Shown in pieces: positions 26,813 to 35,674 of a stretch of DNA of 64,000 nt; the first letter of the stretch is position 1, and each line of letters starts with the position of its first letter. A model generated the notes under the pieces. It was not told the DNA's origin. It saw only the letters and a program-made list of their open reading frames with translations, and made no database searches. This stretch comes from CAZCDS01 sp964497585 (GTDB lineage Bacteria > Desulfobacterota > Desulfomonilia > Desulfomonilales > Desulfomonilaceae): NCBI GenBank assembly GCA_964497585.1, contig CAZCDS010000009.1, forward strand, positions 62,001 to 126,000, read 5' to 3'. A program made the translations under genes and the position numbers.

Positions 26813-27868
26813 TCAGGTCTCTGTCTCAGCACGTGGCCTCATGAGTTGTTCCAATCTCGCGCAGATCGCCCTATTTCCCTGGAAATTCTCCTTCCGGATC
26901 CGAGCCGCGTATTCGTCCAGACCCGCCTCAAAGGCATCGAGCACACTGGGAGAAGGATCCGGCGCCGCGGAATATGCTCCGTACCCCAAACGAGCTAGGA
27001 AGACGGCATTGAGAAACTGTTCGTAAGCATTGGCGATCGGAAAGGAAAAGACGGGCTTCCCCAAGTGCAGAGCCTCCGATACCACGTTGTGTCCTCCGTT
27101 GGTGATCACGTATCTGCAAGACCTGAGATCCTCAAGGAAGCCCTCGGTTGAAGGTTGTTTGAAAACCAGGTTCTTCCGTGGAATGCTCTTCCCGAGGCCA
27201 TAGATTCTGAATTCTCTCCCCTTGGCCTCCAGCAAGGGAAGAAGTCTATGAAAGGTCGGAGAGGTCTGATAGACGAGGACGTGATCGCCCTCTTCCGGAT
27301 CCGCCTCGGCAACGGCGCGTCTCAAGAGGGGTGGAAAAACCTCTGTATTGCGAGGGTTTTTTGGGCGAGCCCGGAAAAATGAGGTGACCAGGAAATGGTC
27401 TGCTCTGCTGTACAGCATCTTGATCGACTGGCCCGTCATCAAGCCGCTGACCCGTTGCGTCGGGGGGGGCTCGTACGAGCAGTGTGTGACCACGTGCTGA
27501 TGATCGAGACTCACACAGAAGCGCCCGAGTTTCCGTGCTGCCAGTGGAGTGAAGTACTCATAATCCGTTATGATTAGGTCCGGGTCGAACCGGTCGATGA
27601 TGTCGGCGACCCGCCTGACGACCGCCGAGCTCCCCAGCAGCACTCTCAGTCCGTTTGCGAGGGTTCGCGGGATATCAACCCTGTTGTTCCTGTAGAAGGT
27701 TGAGGCCATGGGGAGTTCTTCAACTGCATATCCCGAGGAAATCAAATCGAGGACCTTCCCGCCTCCAAGGAAGAGGAACTCGTGCCGAGCGAGATCCTGA
27801 GCCACAATGAGTGCCCGGTTAACGTGCCCACGAGCGTCTCCCATGATCCCGTAGAGAATCCGTCCCAT
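26813..27868 (-). CDS. GT-B glycosyltransferase, MJ1255-like family
   Basis: The 351-residue protein begins MGRILYGIMGDARGHVNRA, the signature of a conserved family of UDP-glycosyltransferase-like proteins (MJ1255 type). The C-terminal half has ITNGGHNVVSEALHLGKPVFSFP, the nucleotide-sugar-binding loop of GT-B enzymes. It should transfer a sugar to an unknown, possibly lipid, acceptor at the inner face of the membrane. The ATG at 27866-27868 is chosen because the Rossmann strand begins there. The open frame extends 104 codons upstream, across a dispersed repeat, and that part looks non-coding. It is a single gene on the minus strand. Confidence 0.85.
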   Translation of the reverse strand: MGRILYGIMGDARGHVNRALIVAQDLARHEFLFLGGGKVLDLISSGYAVEELPMASTFYRNNRVDIPRTLANGLRVLLGSSAVVRRVADIIDRFDPDLIITDYEYFTPLAARKLGRFCVSLDHQHVVTHCSYEPPPTQRVSGLMTGQSIKMLYSRADHFLVTSFFRARPKNPRNTEVFPPLLRRAVAEADPEEGDHVLVYQTSPTFHRLLPLLEAKGREFRIYGLGKSIPRKNLVFKQPSTEGFLEDLRSCRYVITNGGHNVVSEALHLGKPVFSFPIANAYEQFLNAVFLARLGYGAYSAAPDPSPSVLDAFEAGLDEYAARIRKENFQGNRAICARLEQLMRPRAETET

Positions 27869-28052
27869 GACCTTAAAAAATCCTCCGCCTCTTCGCTCTT
27901 GCCACCGGTTTTCTTCGCACGAGCTCAAACGCGTCGGCCTGCACTCATGCCGCAGTGCCGGAGAAGTCCAGGGTCGGTAACTTGCCGCCCTCACGTACAC
28001 TGGACTGTGCTGGCCGGTATTGTACCACATCCTTGCACCGTCCGCTTGCACC

Positions 28053-28120
28053 ATGAAATCCCTCTGTCTCTCCTTTGGTAAAGGGGGGGAACCAAGCTTG
28101 TCCCTTTGTGAAGACGGGGG
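28053..28120 (+). repeat. Dispersed repeat, copy A
   Basis: It begins ATGAAATCCCTCTGTC and ends TGAAGACGGGGG, with C-runs facing G-runs so that it can fold on itself. Copy B at 35834-35896 is in the opposite orientation. The first 26 bases match at 21 positions and the last 12 at 11. Both copies lie in divergent intergenic regions. Confidence 0.65.
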
Positions 28121-28354
28121 ACGTGGCGGCACATCGAAGGTGAGCACGGGTCGGTCAAAGTAAATTCGCTGAAAACGCATCTGTTAGGAAGACCTGCTGG
28201 GAGGCACCTCCCCGTGTCTGACAACCACTCTTATGTCGGCCAGATAGGCGTTCAGCGTCGCTGCAGGACTACTCCCCTGTCGGCATCCCCACCGTCCGAC
28301 ACGTGTGGACATGTCCGCGGATCGCATCTTGGAGAATTCCGCGTCCGCAATTCT

Positions 28355-28384
28355 TTGACGCGCGGCCTGTTAATCGCGTATAAA
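28355..28384 (+). promoter_or_regulatory. Sigma-70-like promoter of the coiled-coil protein gene
   Basis: TTGACG (28355-28360) is followed after 18 bases by TATAAA (28379-28384). The transcript would start near 28391, about 23 bases before the ATG at 28414, leaving room for the GGGAGGAG ribosome site. Confidence 0.7.
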
Positions 28385-28413
28385 AGCAGGAGCCTGTCCA
28401 TCGGGAGGAGAAA

Positions 28414-28758
28414 ATGGTCAAGACTCTTTCGACAATCACGGCGGTTCTTCTGGTCGCGCTTTTCGTGACAGTCTCAACACCTGGTTACTGTGTCGCGCAG
28501 GGCCGCAAGGATCCTGATATCGAGAAGCTCAAGCGCATGCTGCCAAAAATTGAGCAGTTAGTACAGGAAAAACTCCCCATGCTCAAACAGATGCTCGAGG
28601 CTAAGCTTCAATCGCTGCAACCCAAAATGGAGAACTTCGGACCGAAGTTCGACCGGCTGGAGCAACGGCTCCGCAACCTGGAGCAGAGGTTAGAGCGGCT
28701 CGAACAAAAGCAGCTCTTCGGCGGGAGCGGGGGCGGGTACAGGTCCAGGCCTTATTAG
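28414..28758 (+). CDS. Small secreted coiled-coil protein, unknown function
   Basis: The 114-residue protein has a signal peptide with the core AVLLVALFVTVS and likely cleavage near VAQG (about residue 29). The mature part is almost entirely helical. It has heptad-like repeats of Leu with charged residues, clearest in LEQRLRNLEQRLERLEQK, and ends in a Gly-rich tail. It has no cysteines beyond the signal region and no lipobox that I accept (GYCVAQ does not fit well). It probably forms a periplasmic oligomeric rod. It has its own promoter and an excellent ribosome site (GGGAGGAG), so it is likely well expressed. No family is recognised. Confidence 0.8.
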   Translation: MVKTLSTITAVLLVALFVTVSTPGYCVAQGRKDPDIEKLKRMLPKIEQLVQEKLPMLKQMLEAKLQSLQPKMENFGPKFDRLEQRLRNLEQRLERLEQKQLFGGSGGGYRSRPY

Positions 28759-28941
28759 ATCGTCGCCCGTACATTAGACTGGCACTGTCCTGTCAGCTCG
28801 ACGGATCCCCAGCCCCCCCGTGGTCCGAGCCGGCACTCAGGGACGTTTCGGCCAAGTAGCTCTGGTGTGAGATTGCCCTTGGGGAATCGTTCCCGCGCGT
28901 CCGTCGCGTGGAAGCATCACTGATTCGGGGAGGATGCCGAG

Positions 28942-29370
28942 TCACTTTACCCGGGACCAGAGCTGGTCACGACCGTTCTTCACGGGAGACCGAGTTATCA
29001 TGAAGTCTCCTTTGACCCCATACACGTAAAATTCCAATCTGGAGGCATCGGGGAGGGTGATAAACATCTTATGGTCTTCGAACGTCCACAGGCCATCGGA
29101 CCCATCCGGGTAATCGACGTTGAAAATCCGACAGGTGCCGTCTTTGCGAAGGGTCATGAGCATTCTGGGAGCGCGCCTCTTTGTCTTGTTCCGGTTTTCC
29201 CCGAGGGGATTGTCGTCCGGGAGGATTTCCCACGTACCGATAAGCCGTTTCCACTTTAGTCCAGGGTCGTATATTTGCTCGGGGGTCATTCCGGCTCCTG
29301 CCCAGACGGGCGGGACCCACGCCAAGCTGATCATCAGAGCGGCGAGCAACGATGTGCGGGCGATCTTCAT
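28942..29370 (-). CDS. Secreted small beta-rich protein, lipocalin-like in character
   Basis: The 142-residue product has a signal peptide (MKIARTSLLAALMISLAW) with cleavage near VWAGA. The mature part has strands with the order RLIGTWEI, RMLMTLRKDGTCRIF, DGLWTFEDHKMFITL, RLEFYVYGV and DFMITRSP. The GTW and DGTC patterns recall small lipocalin-like proteins that hold a hydrophobic ligand, but this is a similarity of character only. The start is secure: GGAGG lies four bases before the ATG at 29368-29370, although the frame is open further upstream. It is transcribed divergently from the next small secreted protein gene. Confidence 0.82.
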   Translation of the reverse strand: MKIARTSLLAALMISLAWVPPVWAGAGMTPEQIYDPGLKWKRLIGTWEILPDDNPLGENRNKTKRRAPRMLMTLRKDGTCRIFNVDYPDGSDGLWTFEDHKMFITLPDASRLEFYVYGVKGDFMITRSPVKNGRDQLWSRVK

Positions 29371-29697
29371 AACGCCTCCCGGGGCATCGGTCCAAACGCG
29401 GCCCTTGGGGCCCGTATCCAAGAATGCCGACCCCGTGCCGCAAGTCAAGAGAAACCACCACCCTGATTCGCATATGTCATCTTAGTATCTGTTTTATCAA
29501 TTGGTTAAAACTTTCCATTCACCAATCTTCTGTCAACCGATGATAACACCCTAACATCAAATATTTTACTTGACACTCACTTGGGACCATGTTACCTCCC
29601 GCTCGCAGGACGAAGAAGGGGCTACGCTCCTCGAGTTTTTTCAGGACATCAGCGCTAAGACCAGAGAAAGATTGATTCACCTAATAAGGAGGGTATG
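29371..29697. other. AT-rich divergent promoter region
   Basis: About 330 bases between two divergently transcribed secreted-protein genes, strongly AT-rich at 29470-29575. A plus-strand TTGACA at 29570-29575 is followed after 16 bases by TTACCT, a candidate promoter for the gene at 29698. A minus-strand TTGACA (complement of 29531-29536) has no good -10 partner. Confidence 0.5.
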
Positions 29698-30132
29698 ATG
29701 ATAAGAAGAATCTTCTGTATAACACTCTGCGTCGCCGTGGTGGCAGCAGCATCGTTCGCTTTGGCGGGCGGTCCAGCGTACGGTCCGCGAGCGTACGGCA
29801 AAGGGTGCGGAGCGGGATACGGGGGTAATCCCTGCGCTTTCTGGGGGGACGCGCCCTTCCCCGGACTCTGCGGCGGTGTTGTGGGGCTTCCCTTTCTCGT
29901 GGTCGGCACCCTTTTGGGCGGCAATCCGGTCGGACCCTGTGGTCCCCCGCCGAGCATGAAGTACGGTTGTGCGCCCCGTCCCTATCCACCGCCTCGGTAT
30001 TACGTGCCTCCACGCTATGGCGCGAGATACGCTCCCAATCCGATGATGAACAGCGTACTTGGAGGAATCCCGCCCGTTGAGCTTGCAACCGGTCTTATTG
30101 GAGGCATTACGGGGGGAGCGGGGCTGCTCTGA
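29698..30132 (+). CDS. Small secreted Gly/Pro/Tyr-rich protein, unknown function
   Basis: The protein, about 144 residues, has a signal peptide (IFCITLCVAVVAAASFALA) and a low-complexity mature chain. It contains GPAYGPRAYGKG repeats, four cysteines, a hydrophobic middle segment (GVVGLPFLVVGTLLGG), a PRPYPPPRYYVPPRYG stretch, and a Gly-rich hydrophobic C-terminus (GLIGGITGGAGLL). The pattern suggests an envelope or surface structural protein. The ATG at 29698 is preferred to the adjacent ATG at 29695, because AAGGAGG (29686-29692) is then five rather than two bases away. A perfect hairpin lies 80 bases downstream. Confidence 0.8.
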   Translation: MIRRIFCITLCVAVVAAASFALAGGPAYGPRAYGKGCGAGYGGNPCAFWGDAPFPGLCGGVVGLPFLVVGTLLGGNPVGPCGPPPSMKYGCAPRPYPPPRYYVPPRYGARYAPNPMMNSVLGGIPPVELATGLIGGITGGAGLL

Positions 30133-30211
30133 TTCGGCAGGAAATTTTCGAAGTGCGGTACTATGCCCCACGTGGCACGACCCGGGTAATAACTACAACC
30201 ATCACAACGTG

Positions 30212-30233
30212 GACGGGGACGTAAGTCCCCGTC
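30212..30233 (+). terminator. Perfect hairpin with GNRA-type loop
   Basis: GACGGGGAC (30212-30220) pairs perfectly with GTCCCCGTC (30225-30233) around a GTAA loop. TCACATTTCTC follows, so the T-run is imperfect. It is well placed to end the transcript of the secreted protein gene at 29698-30132. Confidence 0.6.
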
Positions 30234-30398
30234 TCACATTTCTCAGTCCCGCCTCGATCTTTCCGTCTATTCATACCGGTGGTTCTTTAAACGAACAAGA
30301 CGCTGCATCACCCGCCTTCGATGGGCAATAGTATGAGAGCTATTGAACCGCGGGTGCTTTTCTGTACAATTCTTCCTGATTCTTCGGCGGATGATCAT

Positions 30399-32570
30399 AT
30401 GACCGATTCCTCAGAGGCAAGCAAGGCAGGTCGACTTCTCGTATTGGAAGGGGTACTCGACCGCCTCGTGTACGCCGCGGACACGAGCGATTTTGTGGTG
30501 GCGAAGGTGACTGTTCGCGGGCGGAGAGAGCCGGTAACGGTTGTCGGCAACCTTCCCCAGCCCCGTCCGGGCGAGACCGTCGTGCTGCAAGGGAATTGGG
30601 AAATCGACAAGAAGTTCGGCGAGCAGTTCCGCTTCGAACGAGCTGAAACCAAGGCCCCCAGCACTGTCACAGGGATTGAGAAGTACCTGGCGTCGAGCCT
30701 TGTCAAGGGGATCGGACCGGAAATGGCCCGCAGAATCACCGCCACGTTCGGCGAGAATACCCTTAAGGTCATAGAAAACGAACCCGACCGGCTCCTGGAG
30801 GTCCCGGGAATCGGACCGTCCCGGGTGGCGATGATCGCCGAGGCTTTCCGGGAACAGAAGAGCATCCGTGAGGTCATGCTCTTTCTGCAGACCCATGGTG
30901 TTTCCCCGACCTACGCGTTCAAGATATTCAAGAAGTACAAGAATCGTGCTATCGAGATTGTCTCTGAAAATCCCTACTGCTTGGCCACCGATATTCGCGG
31001 AGTAGGCTTCCGGTCCGCGGACCGGGTCGCGGGAAGCCTCGGGATAGACATGAGGTCGCCGCTCCGAGCGCGTGCGGGAATTCTCCACGTGCTCGATCTC
31101 ATCCAGGCCGAGGGACATGTGTACTATCCGCGATCCAATCTCCTTGAGAAGGCGCGAGAACTGCTCGGGATAGACGGTCGCACGCTCGAACGCGCGCTCG
31201 ACGATCTCGCGGGCACACGCCAGGTAGCTCTCGAAGCGGATCGGGTGTACCCGGCCAACATGGCCTTTATGGAAAACTCGGTCGCAGAAAAGATTCGCAG
31301 TCTCATAAGCGCGGCGCGGTTTCTGCCTCCGATCAAAGTCCAGGCTGCCATCCGATGGGTGGAGCAACGCAGCGGCCTTGCCCTTTCCCCGGCCCAAGAG
31401 CGCGCGGTTTCCTCTGCGGTGGATCACAAGGTGCTTATCATCACCGGAGGACCGGGCACGGGCAAGACCACGCTGCTCAAGGCTCTTATCGACATCCTCG
31501 AGGCCAAGCGGTTGCGCGTTCTGCTCGCCGCGCCCACGGGCCGGGCAGCGAAAAGGCTCTCCGAAGCCACCGGCAGGGAAGCCAAGACGGTCCATCGGCT
31601 CCTGGAGTATTCGCCGGCTGAGGGAGGTTTCCAGAGAGGAACGTCACGGCCTTTGGAAGCCGAATACGTCATCGTGGACGAAGCGTCGATGGTGGATATC
31701 TCGCTTGCCCATTACTTGCTTTCCGCGGTCCATCCGCAGAGCACGCTCCTGCTTGTAGGGGACGCTGATCAGCTTCCCTCTGTCGGCCCCGGGAATGTCC
31801 TTGGGGACCTTATTCAATCGGGAGTGATTCCCGTGGTTCGATTGGAGACGGTGTTCAGGCAGGCCCGCAGTAGCCTCATCGTGACAAACGCCCACATGGT
31901 CAACCAAGGGAGCATTCCCGTCAACCCTCCTGCGTCAGACGAGCCGGCAGACTTCTATCTCGTCGAAAAGGATGATCCCGACGAAGCTGCACGAATCATC
32001 AAGTACCTCGTCACCGAGCGAATTCCGCAACGCTTCGCACTCGATCCCATTGACGACGTGCAGGTGCTCAGTCCCATGCACAAGGGCACTCTCGGAACGG
32101 AAAGTCTTAATGGTGAGTTGCAGCAATTGCTCAATCCCGACGGCCAGGTAATCAAGGGCGGCCGCTTCCGCGTTGGTGATCGCGTTATGCAGACGCGAAA
32201 CAACTACGACAAAGAAGTTTTCAACGGCGATATCGGACGGGTCCGGTCGTATGATACCGAATGGGACGAAGCCGTGGTTGCCTTTGAAGGCCGAGACGTG
32301 ACGTACCATATATCGGAAATGGACGAGATGATCCTCGCGTACGCGGTAACCGTTCACAAGGCCCAGGGAAGCGAATACCCGGCCGTGGTCGTCCCGCTCA
32401 GCACTCAGCACTACGTGATGCTTCGCAGGAATCTCCTCTACACCGCGATGACTCGGGGAAAGAGGCTTGTGGTTCTCGTCGGCAGTCAACGGGCCCTCCG
32501 GATGGCCGTCGAGAACAGGATCGTCGAACCCCGCTACACATACCTTGCCGCCAAGGTCGGCAATTCCTGA
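30399..32570 (+). CDS. recD2: RecD2-type ATP-dependent DNA helicase
   Basis: This superfamily 1B 5'-3' helicase, about 723 residues, belongs to the RecBCD-independent RecD2/YrrC type. It has an N-terminal OB-like domain, two helix-hairpin-helix motifs (LVKGIGPEMARRI and LLEVPGIGPSRVAMI), and a Walker A motif GGPGTGKTT near residue 350. It also has the DEASMVD box, VFRQA, and the C-terminal VTVHKAQGSE and YTAMTRG motifs. The start at 30399 gives a length close to characterised RecD2 proteins; frames starting at 30321 or 30333 would add 26 or 22 residues that do not resemble the family. No ribosome site is convincing for any of them. It stands alone and likely acts in DNA repair. Confidence 0.93.
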   Translation: MTDSSEASKAGRLLVLEGVLDRLVYAADTSDFVVAKVTVRGRREPVTVVGNLPQPRPGETVVLQGNWEIDKKFGEQFRFERAETKAPSTVTGIEKYLASSLVKGIGPEMARRITATFGENTLKVIENEPDRLLEVPGIGPSRVAMIAEAFREQKSIREVMLFLQTHGVSPTYAFKIFKKYKNRAIEIVSENPYCLATDIRGVGFRSADRVAGSLGIDMRSPLRARAGILHVLDLIQAEGHVYYPRSNLLEKARELLGIDGRTLERALDDLAGTRQVALEADRVYPANMAFMENSVAEKIRSLISAARFLPPIKVQAAIRWVEQRSGLALSPAQERAVSSAVDHKVLIITGGPGTGKTTLLKALIDILEAKRLRVLLAAPTGRAAKRLSEATGREAKTVHRLLEYSPAEGGFQRGTSRPLEAEYVIVDEASMVDISLAHYLLSAVHPQSTLLLVGDADQLPSVGPGNVLGDLIQSGVIPVVRLETVFRQARSSLIVTNAHMVNQGSIPVNPPASDEPADFYLVEKDDPDEAARIIKYLVTERIPQRFALDPIDDVQVLSPMHKGTLGTESLNGELQQLLNPDGQVIKGGRFRVGDRVMQTRNNYDKEVFNGDIGRVRSYDTEWDEAVVAFEGRDVTYHISEMDEMILAYAVTVHKAQGSEYPAVVVPLSTQHYVMLRRNLLYTAMTRGKRLVVLVGSQRALRMAVENRIVEPRYTYLAAKVGNS

Positions 32571-32809
32571 GACCACCTCACGTTGAAAGAGGGGGTGCAC
32601 CCGCGATGGCCGGTTTTGCCGGAGAGGTGACTTTCATCCGAGCATCTCCTCCTGGGAGAAACTCGGGACGAGAGCGAGTCGTACTCGTTTGAATGCGCAG
32701 TGGTATCAGACTCTCCCTCCCAGGAACGGTTTCGGTAGGGTGGATTAGCCGTTTTGGCCCATTCCCGGATGGTGTGCCGGAGACTCAGCGTGGGCACGGC
32801 CCATCCATG

Positions 32810-34075
32810 TCAACGGCTCAGGGTTGTCTGCCCTCTGGGCGCCCTGCTCTCGGGTACCAGACTGTAGAGCACGCATACGATCGCGAGGCCCCCGACCCCG
32901 ACGATCCAAAGTAACCGAAAGCTTTCGGGACCGCCCAGGGAAGCCGGTTCCCTTCCTACGAACAGACCCAACAGATGGATCATCGCGCCCACGCCCAGGA
33001 CCGTGAAGAGGTTCACCGATGTCATGGCCTGGGCGATCATGTCGGATGGGAGCAATTCTTTGATGTGCGCATAGAGTATCTGGCCCGGCGCCGCGGTGAA
33101 GCCGAACAGGAAGAAAGTCGGCAGGAGCAGCCCAGACGGAACCCCCTGCGTCCACAACAGGACGGACGCCGTGATCAGGCAAAAGGCGACCATGGTAGGA
33201 AGCACCACCTGCTTGCGAGACTTCAAGATCCTGTCGCTGATTGAACCCCACAAGGGGAGACCAATCACGTACCCCGCGCCCATGCACAAAAGAGCATTGC
33301 CGGCACCAATTTCGCTCAGTCCCATGCCGAAGATCAGGAACGGCCCGAGCCACAGACTTTGAAGGGCTGCAAAATAGCCGTACCGGATGAAATTGGTGAG
33401 GCTGATCGCCCAGAAGCTGTACATACCGGCCAGCCTTCCGAGACCTGCAATAAGGCGTTGAGATCCCCTCCTTTCAGGGACCCGTCCCTCAGGATGGTCC
33501 CGTATCACGAGAATGAACGTCACGACAACCGCGGCGTTGACGCAGGCAAATATCAGAAAGCTGTGCCGCCACCCGATCGTCAGAGTAAGCATGGCGAGCG
33601 GTGTTGCCGCGAGAAGATTCCCCACCGCTCCAACCGCGATAGCGGTCCCGCTCAGGGATGCGAATCTGTTAACGGGAAACCACCGAGCCACGAGAGCCAG
33701 CAAGACCATCATGTTTCCGCTCATCCCGATTCCGAGAAGCACCCGGGCAACAATCAAATGTTCCGGTGTCCTGCCCAGCGCAAAGGCGAGCGCGCCTCCC
33801 ACCGCGGCGAAGGAGAGAAGACTTATGGTCGCCCTCGGACCCCACCGGTCGATCGCTATTCCAAGGGGTATCTGACTGATGGCAAATGCGTAGTAGAAAG
33901 CAGCCGAAAGATCGCTCAACCGGGCGCTCGTCAAGTCCATGTCCCTGATGAGCGCGGGACTGATCACCGCAGTCGAAACCCGATAGAACATAGAAATGAC
34001 GAAATTGAGACTGCCTACTATGAAGATGACCCAACGCCGATAACTGCCCGGCGCCGGGTCAAAGAACTCCGTCAT
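32810..34075 (-). CDS. Major facilitator superfamily transporter
   Basis: The 421-residue protein has twelve predicted membrane helices. It has the loop 2-3 MFS motif in variant form (GIAIDRWGPRATI) and a matching repeat in the second half (GSISDRILKSRKQV). The overall character is of an anion or organic acid:proton symporter, similar to oxalate/formate or nitrate family members, but the substrate cannot be fixed. ATG 34073-34075 is chosen because GAGGTAG lies eight bases upstream; the frame is open for 31 further codons. It follows glgA on the same strand after 123 bases, so the two may share a transcript. Confidence 0.92.
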   Translation of the reverse strand: MTEFFDPAPGSYRRWVIFIVGSLNFVISMFYRVSTAVISPALIRDMDLTSARLSDLSAAFYYAFAISQIPLGIAIDRWGPRATISLLSFAAVGGALAFALGRTPEHLIVARVLLGIGMSGNMMVLLALVARWFPVNRFASLSGTAIAVGAVGNLLAATPLAMLTLTIGWRHSFLIFACVNAAVVVTFILVIRDHPEGRVPERRGSQRLIAGLGRLAGMYSFWAISLTNFIRYGYFAALQSLWLGPFLIFGMGLSEIGAGNALLCMGAGYVIGLPLWGSISDRILKSRKQVVLPTMVAFCLITASVLLWTQGVPSGLLLPTFFLFGFTAAPGQILYAHIKELLPSDMIAQAMTSVNLFTVLGVGAMIHLLGLFVGREPASLGGPESFRLLWIVGVGGLAIVCVLYSLVPESRAPRGQTTLSR

Positions 34076-34198
34076 CGGAACTACCTCGACAGAATGCGGC
34101 ATGAAGGTGCGGTGAGTTTCGTCGACCTTGCCGGCGGATACGGCGACCCGGCAGAGTCGAGGTGCCATTGAGGAAAGTCGTACCAGGGATCGGCGAAC

Positions 34199-35674
34199 CT
34201 ATGGACGCTCGACGTTTATTCCTCTCCCGGCCAGAGCCTTCTCGTAGAGTCGCTTGTACTCCAGGGCCGACCGATTCCACGAGAAATCTTTTTTCATCGC
34301 GCGTACCATCAGCTTTTTCCAGGCCTCGGGTTCGTGTCGGTACAGGTTCAGGGCCTCTCTGACTGCGTTTGTGAGGGCCCGATGTTCCGGAGCGAGAAAC
34401 TTGAATCCCGTGCCCTGACTGTCCGCCCGGTTGTACTGCTCCACCGTGTCATCGAGCCCGCCGGTCGCCCGTACGATAGGGATGGTGCCGTACTTGAGTG
34501 CGTAGAGCTGATTGAGGCCGCAGGGTTCATACCGGGAGGGCACGAGAATCATGTCGGCTCCGGCAATGATCTGGTGCGCCAAATACTGGCTGTAGGTCAG
34601 AAAAATACCTGCCTTGCCCACATATTTTCTGCGCAGGTCGAGAAAGGACTCCTGGTAACGGGCCTCCCCCGTCCCGAGCATCACCAACTGGATGTCTTGC
34701 TGCATCAGCGACGGGAGGGCTTCTTCGAGGATATCCATTCCCTTCTGAGTTGAGAGTCGGCTCACCATTCCGATCAGGGGCACCTCAGGTCGTTCCTCCA
34801 GCTCGGCGATGTTCTGAATCTCCGCCTTGCACGCGGCCTTCCCCGACAGGTCGCCGACATCGTAGTTGGCCGCGATCCGTTTGTCGCTTGCGGGGTTCCA
34901 GACAGTGTAGTCGACCCCGTTGAGTATGCCGCTCACATGGTCGCTCTTCTCTTGCAGCACGCCCTCCAGGCCAAATCCGAATTCGGATGTCAGTATCTCT
35001 TGCCTATAGCCGGGAGAAACCGTGTTGACTTCGTCGGCGAAGATGATTCCGCTCTTCAAGAAGTTGACCTTTCCGTAGAATTCCATCTGGGCCGGATTGA
35101 ACAGTTCCCACCCCACGCCGACCACAGGCAGGTCGTTCTGCATGAAGATACCCTGGTACCCCAGATTGTGAATCGTCATTACCGACGCGCTTCGTTTGAG
35201 AAGCTCTTCCCCGGCGTACAGCGTTCGCAGGTACACGGGGATGAGCGCAGCCGGCCAATCATGAGCATGGAAAATGTCGTAACAAAGCCCGCCGGCCAGG
35301 ACCATCTCGATGGTTGCCCTGGTGAGAAATACGAATCGCGCGGAGTTGTCCTCGTAGTCCTTGTCTTTTGTGCCGTAGAGGCCGTCTCTGTTGTAAAAAT
35401 CGTCGTTTTCTAAAAAGATGTACCCAACCCTGCGCGGATCCCGAAACCTCCAAAATCGGGCCGGTAACTCGACCGCGTTCAAATCTACGTTGACCGTGAG
35501 ATCCATCTTCTCCAGGTCGTAGTGCTCGCGGTCTATGCCCCGGTACTTGGGCATGACCACATCCACATGGAGGCCCAAAGCGGTCAACTCCGCGGGCAAC
35601 GCGGAAAGGACCTCGCCGAGCCCTCCTGTCTGGCCGAAAGGGGTAACCTCCGATGCGACCATGAGAACCCGCAC
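34199..35674 (-). CDS. glgA: Glycogen synthase, GT5 family, with altered KTGGL motif
   Basis: The 491-residue GT-B enzyme extends alpha-1,4-glucan from ADP-glucose. The N-terminal half starts MRVLMVASEV and has the ADP-glucose loop as QTGGLGEV, where classical enzymes have KTGGLADV, so the Lys is a Gln here (codon CAG). The C-terminal half is normal: RLSTQKG, SRYEPCGLNQLYALKYGT and RATGGLDDTV. The start is GTG 35672-35674, because GGGAGG lies eight bases upstream and the first strand begins there. No other glycogen gene is near. It may be a genuine synthase with relaxed donor binding, or a related GT5 enzyme with a different donor. Confidence 0.9.
   Translation of the reverse strand: MRVLMVASEVTPFGQTGGLGEVLSALPAELTALGLHVDVVMPKYRGIDREHYDLEKMDLTVNVDLNAVELPARFWRFRDPRRVGYIFLENDDFYNRDGLYGTKDKDYEDNSARFVFLTRATIEMVLAGGLCYDIFHAHDWPAALIPVYLRTLYAGEELLKRSASVMTIHNLGYQGIFMQNDLPVVGVGWELFNPAQMEFYGKVNFLKSGIIFADEVNTVSPGYRQEILTSEFGFGLEGVLQEKSDHVSGILNGVDYTVWNPASDKRIAANYDVGDLSGKAACKAEIQNIAELEERPEVPLIGMVSRLSTQKGMDILEEALPSLMQQDIQLVMLGTGEARYQESFLDLRRKYVGKAGIFLTYSQYLAHQIIAGADMILVPSRYEPCGLNQLYALKYGTIPIVRATGGLDDTVEQYNRADSQGTGFKFLAPEHRALTNAVREALNLYRHEPEAWKKLMVRAMKKDFSWNRSALEYKRLYEKALAGRGINVERP

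Larger units (their letters stand above)
27869..28413. other. Divergent intergenic region with repeat and promoter
   Basis: No gene is supported. The region holds one copy of a dispersed repeat (28053-28120) and a good plus-strand promoter (28355-28384). A short palindrome ACACGTGT occurs near 28304. Confidence 0.5.
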
